Of a stretch of DNA of 7,401 nucleotides, positions 1-6,496 are shown piece after piece. The first letter of the stretch is position 1. Every line of letters begins with the position of its first letter. Position numbers and translations under genes: made by a program. The notes beneath the pieces were generated by a model that saw only the letters and a list, made by a program, of their open reading frames with translations, ran no database searches and was not told where the DNA came from. Source of the DNA: Planctomycetota bacterium (lineage in GTDB: Bacteria; Planctomycetota; UBA1135); the NCBI GenBank assembly GCA_002746235.1, contig NVWJ01000013.1, forward strand, positions 84,859 through 92,259, in the 5' to 3' direction.

Positions 1-87
1 TTTGTGTATTCCTTAACCAGGACGGGACCAATCCCTGTGGGTTCCAAGAAAACGCGTGTTTTTTTAGCCGAGTTGCGGATTCATGAC
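1..87. other. Flank downstream of copy 1, no gene seen
   Basis: These bases follow the TAA stop of copy 1 and do not resemble the conserved gaps between the other copies. A weak imperfect inverted repeat lies at 15-43 (AACC/GGTT outer arm, GGGA/TCCC inner arm), but no T-tract follows it on the minus strand. A run of T on the plus strand near 59-65 has no stem before it. I see no coding sequence here. This may mark the left edge of the array or an altered last cassette. Confidence 0.5.
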
Positions 88-1296
88 TTAGTTATTGTGG
101 CGCAGAGCATTCGAAGCCTCTGCAGCATTACCCGGACCGACGCCACCGTTGAATCCCATAGCTTGAGCCCAGATAGTGGGTGGTAAACCAGGAAGACTAG
201 GCGTGGTAACGGCCGGTATCGCACCACTCATGACCAATGGAGTTGGTGGGAAGAGCAAGCTACCTGGGTCGACCAATAGCGTGGTGCCTGGTCCAGCAAG
301 ACTTCCAAATCCTGCGGAAGATCCGTTGGTGCCAACCAACATCGCGTAAGCGGACGATGGGAACACAGCAGTACCACCTAAATCATCCAGCGCCCATGTC
401 ACTGCATTGCCGCTGCGGAACTCCATGTCGGAGCCGAGGCAGAGGACATCGTTTACATCTGGTGCATCTGCGTTTACAACATCGGTATCGGGAATGCCGT
501 CGCCGTAAAGAATAAGGTCGAAGGTCGCTTGCACCTTAGGTTGCTGCCCAAAGAAACTGCCCTGATATTCATTGCCGATGTCAGCAAGGTCCATAAGGCC
601 AAGCCAATCTTGCGCACCGTATCCAGTGCCGGCCGAATGAATATTAGAACCAAGGAACGGGCCTGTGGTGAGGCCGATGAATCCATCCTTGTACATCCAT
701 CCAATTCCGTTCAAATCACTGAATCCATCAGGAATAGATTCTTGGGGAAGGGAACATTCAAAGCCGTGCATGAGATCTACCGCGATTGCCCAACAGGGGC
801 CACCTCCGATGCTCGTGGTGTCGCCGGGAAGGCCAGAAAGGAGGTAAGTGCAGGCAGAGTTCTGGACTGTGCCATTTATCGGATCGGTCCAGCCAAGTGG
901 CTCCATGAAGCCATTGTTGTCTGCGTAGAAACGAATCTCGGTGGTTATGGCATTTCCGGTCGAATCAGGAAGAGTTGAGCAATAGTAGAAATCAAATCCA
1001 TTGATTTGTTCCATGCCGCTAATCTCGTCTGCAACAAAAGCACAATTGTCAATCCACTCCTCGGTATTGCCAAGGACGGAAAAATAATAGTTTACCGCCA
1101 AGGTGTTATCGAAAATTGTTTCCGGACCGGAGCGGATTGTGGGCGATCCCAATTCAAACCCTGTGCTTAAGTGGTAGTTTCCTTGCGTAGGCGCGACCGT
1201 TCGATGAAGCCGACCTTGAAGACTGGTTGTTTGTGCAGCAGACAATCCGGCCATAAGAACTAGTGAGGCAGATAGCGCAGTTAGGGTGCGTTTCAT
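88..1296 (-). CDS. Exported protein of unknown function, array copy 1 (last in reading order)
   Basis: A 402-residue protein that I cannot assign a function. It begins with a signal peptide: basic MKRT, a hydrophobic stretch to about residue 18, and a probable cleavage site near GLSAAQ (residues 17-22). The mature N-terminal part has family motifs IFDN (61-64), TEEWID (78-83) and EQINGF (96-101). The C-terminal part from about residue 285 has DVLCLGSDMEF, TWALDDLGG, GTTLLVDP and GLPPTIWAQ, and ends in ALRHNN. Cysteines are at 85, 106, 149, 168, 181 and 286. Where copies 2-5 read CGFEC it reads HGFEC, a trait shared with copy 6. I chose the ATG at 1296 because it aligns with copies 2 and 5; the upstream in-frame TTG at 1314 lies in the T-tract of the preceding terminator. 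There is no Shine-Dalgarno sequence. Reading frame and family membership are certain; function is not. Confidence 0.93.
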   Translation of the reverse strand: MKRTLTALSASLVLMAGLSAAQTTSLQGRLHRTVAPTQGNYHLSTGFELGSPTIRSGPETIFDNTLAVNYYFSVLGNTEEWIDNCAFVADEISGMEQINGFDFYYCSTLPDSTGNAITTEIRFYADNNGFMEPLGWTDPINGTVQNSACTYLLSGLPGDTTSIGGGPCWAIAVDLMHGFECSLPQESIPDGFSDLNGIGWMYKDGFIGLTTGPFLGSNIHSAGTGYGAQDWLGLMDLADIGNEYQGSFFGQQPKVQATFDLILYGDGIPDTDVVNADAPDVNDVLCLGSDMEFRSGNAVTWALDDLGGTAVFPSSAYAMLVGTNGSSAGFGSLAGPGTTLLVDPGSLLFPPTPLVMSGAIPAVTTPSLPGLPPTIWAQAMGFNGGVGPGNAAEASNALRHNN

Positions 1297-1303
1297 GTTT
1301 TCG

Positions 1304-1309
1304 AGTATA
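1304..1309 (-). promoter_or_regulatory. Putative -10 element TATACT of copy 1, leaderless layout
   Basis: On the minus strand TATACT is followed by 7 nt and then the ATG of copy 1. A bacterial -10 element this close to the start codon would place the transcription start at or next to the A of ATG. No Shine-Dalgarno sequence is present, which fits a leaderless mRNA. The element lies immediately after the T-tract of the upstream terminator. No convincing -35 hexamer is visible; its position would fall inside the terminator hairpin. Confidence 0.45.
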
Positions 1310-1312
1310 AAC

Positions 1313-1350
1313 AAAAAAGCACACCCCAGCGGAGAATCGGTGAGGTGTGC
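1313..1350 (-). terminator. Rho-independent terminator after copy 2
   Basis: On the minus strand a 13-position stem (GCACACCUCACCG against CGCUGGGGUGUGC) closes a 6-nt loop AUUCUC and is followed by six T. It has one C/C mismatch and one U-G wobble. It belongs to the same sequence family as the terminators after copies 3, 5 and 6. Confidence 0.9.
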
Positions 1351-1357
1351 AGTATGC

Positions 1358-1370
1358 GGCTTATGCAGCC
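1358..1370 (-). other. Short second hairpin after copy 2
   Basis: GGCU and AGCC enclose a 5-nt loop on the minus strand, upstream of the main terminator. The stem is only 4 bp, but its position matches the better hairpins after copies 5 and 6. It may be a decayed form of the same element. Confidence 0.35.
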
Positions 1371-1385
1371 TGATTAGTCAGAGAC

Positions 1386-2594
1386 CTAGTTATTGTGACG
1401 CAGAGCGTTTGATGCTTCTGCAGCATTCCCTGGACCAATACCACCGTTAAAGCCCATGGCTTGTGCCCAGATGGTGGGTGGTAAACCTGGAAGACTAGGC
1501 GTAGTGACGGAGGGGACGATGCCACCCATGACTAGTGGGGTTGGCGGAGTGACTAAGCTGCCAGGATCGACCAATAACGTGGTGCCTGGACCGGCAATAC
1601 TGCCAAATCCTGCGGAGGATCCGCTGGTGCCGACCAACATTGCGTAAGCGGCAGATGGGAAGACTGCAGTGCCACCTAAATCATCGAGCGCCCAGGTGAC
1701 GGCGTTGCCGTTGCGGAACTCCATGTCGGAGCCGAGGCAGAGGACATCGCCGGTGTTCGGAGTGTCGGGGTTGATGACATCGGTATCGGGAATGCCATCG
1801 CCGTAAAGGATAATGTTAAATTGTATCAACGTCTTTGGGTTAATGCCCCAAAAGAATGTGCCTTGAAATTCGGCCCCAACATCTGCGAGATCCATTATTG
1901 TGAAAAGGTCTCGACTGCCATACCCCCAGAATGTGCGATGAATATTAGAGCCCAATATTGGCCCCGTGTTGAATCCACCGGATGGGTCCCGCATCATCCA
2001 TCCGACTCCGTTGAACTCAGTGACGCCACCTGGGGTGATTTCCTGTGGAACAGAGCACTCGAAGCCGCAGGCTAAATTAATATTCATGAACCAACAAGTT
2101 GTTCCTGTTCCGCTAATGTCCCCAGGAAGACCAGGCAAGATGTACGCACATGCTGAATTCTGAACAGTGCCAGCAATCAGGTCAGTCCAACCGGTAGGTT
2201 CCATGAAGCCGGGGTCATCCTCGTAAAAACGAATCTCAGCCGTGACCATATTTCCTTGTGGGTCGGGGAACATGGAGCAGTATTGGAATTCGAAACCATT
2301 GATTTGTTCGAAACCACTAATCTCGTCCGCAACAAAAGCAAAGCTATCAATCCACTCCTCGGTAGGTGGAAGAGTGCTGAAATAGTAATTCACTCCGTCG
2401 GTGTTGTCGAAAATCGTTGCCGGCCCGGAGCGGAAAGTCGGCGCACCTAATTCGAATCCGGTAGTTAGGTTATAAGTGCCGTTTGTAGGCGAGACGGTTC
2501 GATGAAGGCGACCTTGAAGGCTTACTGCTTGCGCAGCAGACAATCCAGTCATAAGAACCAGCGAAGCCAATACCGCAGTTAGGGTGCGTTTCAT
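1386..2594 (-). CDS. Exported protein of unknown function, array copy 2
   Basis: A 402-residue protein with the same N-terminus as copy 1 (MKRTLTA, signal peptide ending near GLSAAQ, residues 17-22). Family motifs IFDNTDGV (61-68), TEEWID (78-83) and EQINGF (96-101) are present, and cysteines fall at 106, 149, 167, 176, 180 and 286. CGFEC (176-180) is the form shared by copies 2-5. The segment at about residues 201-265 is the most divergent from other copies. It contains an odd WGINPKTLIQFN where most copies read GG.PK.QATFD. The N-terminal and middle parts most resemble copy 5, for example INPD.PNTGDV and a shared SFAF without the cysteine found in copies 1 and 3. The ATG at 2594 has no Shine-Dalgarno sequence but sits 6 nt after TATACT. 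The TAG stop is followed by a small hairpin and a strong terminator. No enzyme or binding motif is recognisable. Confidence 0.94.
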   Translation of the reverse strand: MKRTLTAVLASLVLMTGLSAAQAVSLQGRLHRTVSPTNGTYNLTTGFELGAPTFRSGPATIFDNTDGVNYYFSTLPPTEEWIDSFAFVADEISGFEQINGFEFQYCSMFPDPQGNMVTAEIRFYEDDPGFMEPTGWTDLIAGTVQNSACAYILPGLPGDISGTGTTCWFMNINLACGFECSVPQEITPGGVTEFNGVGWMMRDPSGGFNTGPILGSNIHRTFWGYGSRDLFTIMDLADVGAEFQGTFFWGINPKTLIQFNIILYGDGIPDTDVINPDTPNTGDVLCLGSDMEFRNGNAVTWALDDLGGTAVFPSAAYAMLVGTSGSSAGFGSIAGPGTTLLVDPGSLVTPPTPLVMGGIVPSVTTPSLPGLPPTIWAQAMGFNGGIGPGNAAEASNALRHNN

Positions 2595-2600
2595 AGTTCG

Positions 2601-2606
2601 AGTATA
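2601..2606 (-). promoter_or_regulatory. Putative -10 element TATACT of copy 2, leaderless layout
   Basis: TATACT on the minus strand is separated from the ATG of copy 2 by 6 nt (CGAACT). The flanking GTTTATACTCGAA is the same as before copy 1. No ribosome binding site is seen, and the T-tract of the previous terminator ends four bases upstream. The spacing fits transcription starting at the start codon. Confidence 0.45.
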
Positions 2607-2609
2607 AAC

Positions 2610-2646
2610 AAAAAAACACGCCCCACCGGAGAATCGGTGAGGCGTG
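2610..2646 (-). terminator. Rho-independent terminator after copy 3
   Basis: A 12-bp stem (CACGCCUCACCG against CGGUGGGGCGUG, one U-G pair) with loop AUUCUC is followed by seven T on the minus strand. Compared with its relatives it has CACGCC/GGCGUG in place of CACACC/GGUGUG. Both sides of one base pair have changed together, which supports selection on the RNA stem. Confidence 0.93.
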
Positions 2647-2685
2647 CGGTAGGCGGGCTAAGCTGCCTGATTTGTCCAAAGAGGC

Positions 2686-3906
2686 CTAGTTGCTATGGCG
2701 CAAAGCGTTCGAAGCTTCTGCAGCGTTACCAGCTCCGATTCCACCGTTGAAGCCCATCGACTGAGCCCATACGGTTGGAGGGAGACCTGGAAGGGGCGGG
2801 GTGGTTACCGAAGGTACAGCGCCACTCATGATGAATGGAGTTGGTGGGAACAGAAGGCTACCTGGATCGACCAAGAGGGTCGTGCCAGCGCCTGCGATGC
2901 TACCGAAACCCGCTGAAGAGCCAGCGGTGCCAACAAGCATTGCGTAAGCAGCAGATGGGAAGACAGCGGTGCCGCCTGCATTATCAAGTGCCCAAGTGAC
3001 AGCGTTGCCGCTGCGGAATTCAATGTTGGAACCGAGGCAAAGAACGTCGCCGGTATCTGGAGCGTCTGCGTTGACTACGTCGGTATCAAGGATGCCGTCG
3101 CCGTATAGAACAACATCAAAGGTTGCCTGGGTTTTGGGCGCGCCACCGAAGAAGAAGGTACCCGTCCAACCTGAGCCTACGAATGCGAGGTCCATTAGTT
3201 CGAAGAGGTCGCGGCTTCCGTAGCCAGGGATTGCAGTACCAGGGCCGCCAGGGCCGATGGTGGAGCCAAGGGTGGGGCCGGTGTTGCCACTGACCAAGGC
3301 GTCCATGTACATCCAGCCAATGCCGTTGAACTCAGTGACTCCGCCTGGAGTGATTTCCTGTGGAACCGAGCACTCAAAGCCGCACTGCAGATCGATTGCG
3401 ATTGCCCAGCAAGAGATACCAACACCCGTGGCACCTGGAAGGCCAGCGATACCGTAAGCACAAGCTGCGTTTTGAATGGTACCAGCAATTGGGTTGGTCC
3501 AGCCGGTTGGCTCCATGAAGCCGGGATTGTCATCGTAGAAGCGAACTTCGACGGTGATGGCGTCCCCAACTGGATCGATTAGGAGCGAGCAGTAGCTGAA
3601 ATCAAAACCGTTGATCTGCTCGTTGCCACTAATCTCGTCAGCAATGAATGCACAGCTATCAATCCACTCTTCCGTGCCGGAAAGGGTGGAGAAGTAATAG
3701 CCAACGCCATCCGTGTTATCAAAGATGGTCGCTGGACCAGAGCGGTAACTCTGAGCGTTAATCTCGAAACCGGTGGTCATGTTGTAAACACCGTGCGTAG
3801 GTGCGACGGTGCGGTGAAGATTGCCAGCGGGAATTTGCTGGGTTTGTGCGGAGGCGCTAACCACAATGGCCGCGGCGGCTACGCATGTGAAAATACTACG
3901 AATCAT
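2686..3906 (-). CDS. Exported protein of unknown function, array copy 3, with divergent leader
   Basis: A 406-residue member of the array. Its signal peptide is unrelated to the KRTLTA type: MIRSIFTC, an alanine/valine-rich core, and probable cleavage after ASA at residue 20. The mature part joins the family at NLHRTVAPT (29-37) and carries IFDNTDGVGYYF, EEWIDSCAF, EQINGF and CGFEC (175-179). A glycine-rich insert GPGGPG (218-223) is longer than in the other complete copies. The C-terminal part has NIEF and ALDNAGG where the other copies read DMEF, DVEF or DLEF and ALDDLGG. The C-terminal stretch around VGTAGSSAGFG to SGAVPSV is nearly identical to copy 6, also at DNA level. Unlike copies 1, 2, 4 and 5 it has AGGA 7 nt before the ATG and no TATACT. 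This suggests a leadered mRNA and a different upstream history. Function unknown. Confidence 0.94.
   Translation of the reverse strand: MIRSIFTCVAAAAIVVSASAQTQQIPAGNLHRTVAPTHGVYNMTTGFEINAQSYRSGPATIFDNTDGVGYYFSTLSGTEEWIDSCAFIADEISGNEQINGFDFSYCSLLIDPVGDAITVEVRFYDDNPGFMEPTGWTNPIAGTIQNAACAYGIAGLPGATGVGISCWAIAIDLQCGFECSVPQEITPGGVTEFNGIGWMYMDALVSGNTGPTLGSTIGPGGPGTAIPGYGSRDLFELMDLAFVGSGWTGTFFFGGAPKTQATFDVVLYGDGILDTDVVNADAPDTGDVLCLGSNIEFRSGNAVTWALDNAGGTAVFPSAAYAMLVGTAGSSAGFGSIAGAGTTLLVDPGSLLFPPTPFIMSGAVPSVTTPPLPGLPPTVWAQSMGFNGGIGAGNAAEASNALRHSN
2807..2977 (-). repeat. 171-bp conversion patch, copy 3 side
   Basis: This stretch matches 6697-6867 in copy 6 with only four differences (at 2887, 2911, 2914 and 2929) and includes an uninterrupted 80-bp identity at 2807-2886. 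The 121 bp of coding sequence on the left side differ at many positions between the same two genes, and the match breaks up again after 2977. Such a sharp-edged patch between non-adjacent copies indicates gene conversion or crossing-over. Confidence 0.8.
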
Positions 3907-3913
3907 GAAAGGG

Positions 3914-3917
3914 TCCT
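3914..3917 (-). promoter_or_regulatory. Shine-Dalgarno AGGA of copy 3
   Basis: On the minus strand TTTAGGACCCTTTC precedes the ATG of copy 3, putting AGGA 7 nt before the start codon, a normal distance for a ribosome binding site. It is the only intact copy with such a site, and it is also the only one lacking TATACT near its start. It supports the ATG at 3906. Confidence 0.6.
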
Positions 3918-3931
3918 AAAGTTGAAGGAAG

Positions 3932-3956
3932 AAAAAGGGGGGGCCTTTTACCCCCC
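3932..3956 (-). terminator. Rho-independent terminator after copy 4, unrelated type
   Basis: On the minus strand six G, a loop of about seven bases (UAAAAGG), then seven C are followed by five T. The stem is pure G-C. The sequence is unrelated to the hairpin shared by the other four gaps, so this junction has a separate origin or has been replaced. Confidence 0.88.
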
Positions 3957-3987
3957 AAATGGAAACGGTACTGTTTACCCCAGCTTA

Positions 3988-5184
3988 TCAGTTGTTGTGG
4001 CGCAGAGCGTTGGAAGCTTCGGCAGCGTTGCCAGCTCCAATGCCGCCGTTGAAGCCCATAGCCTGAGCCCAGATGGTGGGTGGTAGTCCAGGAAGATTAG
4101 GCGTGGTGACGGCGGGGACGACGCCACTCATAACCAGCGGCGTTGGCGGAGTGACTAAGCTGCCTGGGTCGACCAACAACGTAGTGCCTGGTCCAGCAAG
4201 GCTTCCAAATCCGGCGGAAGATCCATTGGTGCCGACGAGCATCGCGTATGCAGCTGAAGGAAAGATTGCGGTGCCACCTAAATCATCGAGCGCCCAGGTG
4301 ACGGCATTGCCGCTGCGGAATTCCATGTCCGAACTTAGGCAGAGGACATCGCTGGTGTTAGGGATGTCCGCGTTCACTACATCAGTATCAAGGATGCCGT
4401 CGCCGTAGAGAACACAATCAAAAGTTGCCTGCGCCTTTGGTTTGCCACCAAAATTAAAGGTGCCCTGATGCTCGGCACCAACCACGGCCAAATCCATGAG
4501 TTCGAAGAAATCTTGGCTGCCGTATCCGGGAGTGGTCTGACCGATTAAGGAACCAAGGGTGGGCCCAGTGCTTCCACTAGCCAAAGAATCCATGTACATC
4601 CACCCAATCCCAACGAAGTCCGTGGTTCCGCCAGGAGTTTGCTCCTGCGGCACCGAACATTCAAACCCACACATGAGGTCTATGTTGATGTTGAAGCAAG
4701 AGATCCCAAATGGGCCACCGCCTCCCGGAAGGCCTGCAAGTGCATAGGCACAAGCAGCGTTTTGAATGGTTCCTCCAGAATCCCAGCCGGTTGGGCCAGA
4801 TCCTGTAATGCAATCGTTGTAAAAGCGTACTTCGACAGAAACCGTGCCCGGGCCAGAGAGTAGCGAGCAATAGTTAAACTCAAAACCATTGATCTGTTCC
4901 ATTCCATTTAGCTCGGTTGCAGCAAAAGCCGCAGTATCAATCCATTCTTCAGTATTGGAGAGGGTGGAGAAGTAATACCCGATGCCATCCGTGTTATCGA
5001 AAATGGTTGCTGGTCCGGATCGATAAGTTGGTGTACCTATTTCAAAACCGGTGGTCATGTTGTAGGTGCCTTGAATAGGTGCGGTGGTTCGGTGAAGACT
5101 GCTTTGCCTGGTCTGGGTTTGGGCATGCAGAGCGGACGATGCAAGCACCACGACAGCCATGGTCGGGATAGAAATTAATTTCAT
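3988..5184 (-). CDS. Exported protein of unknown function, array copy 4
   Basis: A 398-residue family member and the shortest complete copy. The signal peptide MKLISIPTMAVVVLASS ends at a probable ALHA cleavage site near residue 21 and differs from both other leader types. Family motifs IFDNTDGIGYYF, TEEWID, EQINGF and CGFEC (172-176) are present. It is the most divergent copy at about residues 107-140: the PGFMEPTGW motif of the others becomes CITGSGPTGW, with an extra cysteine at 125 and a local shortening. Another private cysteine is at 257 (TFDCVLY), and LSSDMEF replaces LGSDMEF. I chose the ATG at 5184 because it starts a complete signal peptide and lies 6 nt after TATACT; an in-frame GTG at 5211 falls inside the preceding terminator hairpin. 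The TGA stop is followed by a G/C-tract terminator unlike the other four. Function unknown. Confidence 0.93.
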   Translation of the reverse strand: MKLISIPTMAVVVLASSALHAQTQTRQSSLHRTTAPIQGTYNMTTGFEIGTPTYRSGPATIFDNTDGIGYYFSTLSNTEEWIDTAAFAATELNGMEQINGFEFNYCSLLSGPGTVSVEVRFYNDCITGSGPTGWDSGGTIQNAACAYALAGLPGGGGPFGISCFNINIDLMCGFECSVPQEQTPGGTTDFVGIGWMYMDSLASGSTGPTLGSLIGQTTPGYGSQDFFELMDLAVVGAEHQGTFNFGGKPKAQATFDCVLYGDGILDTDVVNADIPNTSDVLCLSSDMEFRSGNAVTWALDDLGGTAIFPSAAYAMLVGTNGSSAGFGSLAGPGTTLLVDPGSLVTPPTPLVMSGVVPAVTTPNLPGLPPTIWAQAMGFNGGIGAGNAAEASNALRHNN

Positions 5185-5190
5185 GAAAAC

Positions 5191-5196
5191 AGTATA
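5191..5196 (-). promoter_or_regulatory. Putative -10 element TATACT of copy 4, leaderless layout
   Basis: TATACT lies 6 nt before the ATG of copy 4. The bases on both sides (GCCG before, GTTTTC after) differ from those around the same hexamer in copies 1, 2 and 5. The hexamer and its spacing are therefore kept while neighbouring bases have changed, which is the best evidence that the motif is functional and not just a leftover of duplication. Confidence 0.5.
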
Positions 5197-5200
5197 CGGC

Positions 5201-5238
5201 AAAAAAATCACACCCCACCGGAAAACCGATGGGGTGTG
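5201..5238 (-). terminator. Rho-independent terminator after copy 5
   Basis: A 13-bp stem (CACACCCCAUCGG against CCGGUGGGGUGUG, one U-G pair) with loop UUUU is followed on the minus strand by one A and then seven T. An in-frame GTG inside this stem could be taken as the start of copy 4, but the structure shows it is untranslated. Confidence 0.93.
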
Positions 5239-5243
5239 CGTTT

Positions 5244-5259
5244 GACAACCGAAGCTGTC
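5244..5259 (-). other. Second hairpin with UUCG tetraloop after copy 5
   Basis: On the minus strand GACAGC, UUCG, GUUGUC forms a 6-bp stem with one G-U pair and a C(UUCG)G tetraloop, a known extra-stable loop type. It lies between the stop codon and the main terminator. A comparable element is found in the gap after copy 6 and in degraded form after copies 2 and 3. It might protect the 3' end or act as an auxiliary terminator; that role is inferred. Confidence 0.65.
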
Positions 5260-5271
5260 TAATCAATAAAC

Positions 5272-6489
5272 CTAGTTGTTATGGCGCAGAGCGTTGGAAG
5301 CTTCGGCAGCGTTGCCAGCTCCAATCCCACCGTTGAATCCCATGGCCTGTGCCCAGATGGTGGGCGGGAGTCCAGGAAGGCTAGGCGTGGTGACGGAGGG
5401 GACGATGCCAGCCATAACCAGCGGGGTTGGTGGAGTGACTAAGCTGCCTGGGTCGACCAACAACGTGGTGCCAGGTCCAGCAAGGCTTCCAAATCCTGCG
5501 GAGGATCCATTTTTCCCGACTAACATTGCGTAAGCAGCGGAAGGGAAAATTGCAGTGCCACCTAAATCATCGAGCGCCCAGGTGACTGTGGCGCCACTGC
5601 GGAATTCCACGTCGGAACCTAGGCAGAGGACATCGCCGGTGTTGGGGACGTCGGGGTTGATGACATCGGTATCGGGAATACCATCGCCGAAAAGAATGAG
5701 GTCAAATATGGCCTCAGCTTTGGGGTCACCTCCGAAGAAGTAAGTACCCTGCCATTCGGATCCAACAAATGTGAGGTCCATGAGCTCAAAAAGGTCTCTG
5801 GTGCCATATCCGGGCGTCGTTTGGTGAATCCTAGAGCCGAGGTAGGGGCCGGTGTCCATTCCACCGGTTGGGTCCTGCATCATCCATCCGAAACCGTTGT
5901 AAGAAGTGTTTCCTCCACCGGGAGATTCTTCTTGCGGCAAGGTACATTCAAAGCCGCACATCAGATCGACATTGATGAACCAGCAAGAAAGCCCTGTCCC
6001 ACTGGTGTCACCAGGAAGTCCTGGCAAGAGGTAGGTGCATGCAGCATTTTGAATGGTCCCGGCAATCGGGTCCGTCCAACCGGTGGGTTCCATGAAGCCG
6101 GGGTTGTCCTCGTAAAAACGAAACTCTGCAGCGATGGAGTCACCGGTTACATCTTGGAATAAGGAGCAGTAATGGAATTCGAAACCATTGATTTGTTCGA
6201 AGCCACTGATTTCATCAGCGATAAAAGCAAAGCTATCGATCCACTCTTCGGTGGGGCTAAGCGTACTGAAATAATAATTAACTCCATCGGTGTTATCGAA
6301 AATAGTTTCAGGACCAGAACGATAGGAGGGTGCGCCTAATTCAAATCCAGTATTCATGCTATAGACTCCTTGCCGCGGAGGAACGGTTTGGTGAAGCCGG
6401 CCTTGCAGAGTGGATGATTGTTGTTGCTCTGCAGACAATCCAGTCAACAAAACGAGTGAAGCAACAGCCGCAGTTAGGGTGCGTTCCAT
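5272..6489 (-). CDS. Exported protein of unknown function, array copy 5 (mosaic)
   Basis: A 405-residue family member. The leader MERTLTAAVASLVLLTGLSA matches the KRTLTA type with glutamate replacing the first lysine, leaving one arginine as the basic residue before the hydrophobic core. A slightly longer polar stretch (EQQQSST) follows. Family motifs IFDNTDGVNYYF, TEEWID, EQINGF and CGFEC are present. The first half resembles copy 2 (SFAFIADEISGFEQ, WF.N..L, D.TGG..TGP). The extreme 3' end of the gene is identical to copy 4 over 44 bp, so the gene looks like a hybrid. VGKNG replaces the VGTNG, VGTSG or VGTAG of the other copies. I chose the ATG at 6489 because it matches the family start; the in-frame GTG at 6522 lies inside the preceding terminator hairpin. 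TATACT is 7 nt upstream and there is no Shine-Dalgarno sequence. Function unknown. Confidence 0.93.
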   Translation of the reverse strand: MERTLTAAVASLVLLTGLSAEQQQSSTLQGRLHQTVPPRQGVYSMNTGFELGAPSYRSGPETIFDNTDGVNYYFSTLSPTEEWIDSFAFIADEISGFEQINGFEFHYCSLFQDVTGDSIAAEFRFYEDNPGFMEPTGWTDPIAGTIQNAACTYLLPGLPGDTSGTGLSCWFINVDLMCGFECTLPQEESPGGGNTSYNGFGWMMQDPTGGMDTGPYLGSRIHQTTPGYGTRDLFELMDLTFVGSEWQGTYFFGGDPKAEAIFDLILFGDGIPDTDVINPDVPNTGDVLCLGSDVEFRSGATVTWALDDLGGTAIFPSAAYAMLVGKNGSSAGFGSLAGPGTTLLVDPGSLVTPPTPLVMAGIVPSVTTPSLPGLPPTIWAQAMGFNGGIGAGNAAEASNALRHNN

Positions 6490-6496
6490 AAGCTTG

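Noticed and set aside
15..43. Imperfect inverted repeat downstream of copy 1 as a terminator
   Set aside because: The arms are only 4 bp each with an internal loop, and no T-tract follows on the minus strand.
529..978. Plus-strand open frame of 149 codons
   Set aside because: It lies wholly inside copy 1 on the opposite strand, has no family resemblance or ribosome binding site, and is a shadow of a conserved coding sequence. Other plus-strand frames in the window are the same kind of artefact.
2651..2668. Second hairpin after copy 3 as a firm feature
   Set aside because: The outer AGGC/GCCT arms pair, but the interior has several mismatches. It is only a possible decayed relative of the hairpins after copies 5 and 6.
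3195..3569. Minus-strand open frame of 124 codons in a second frame of copy 3
   Set aside because: It overlaps copy 3 completely in another frame, is rich in serine, proline and leucine as typical for out-of-frame translation, and has no counterpart of its own in the other copies.
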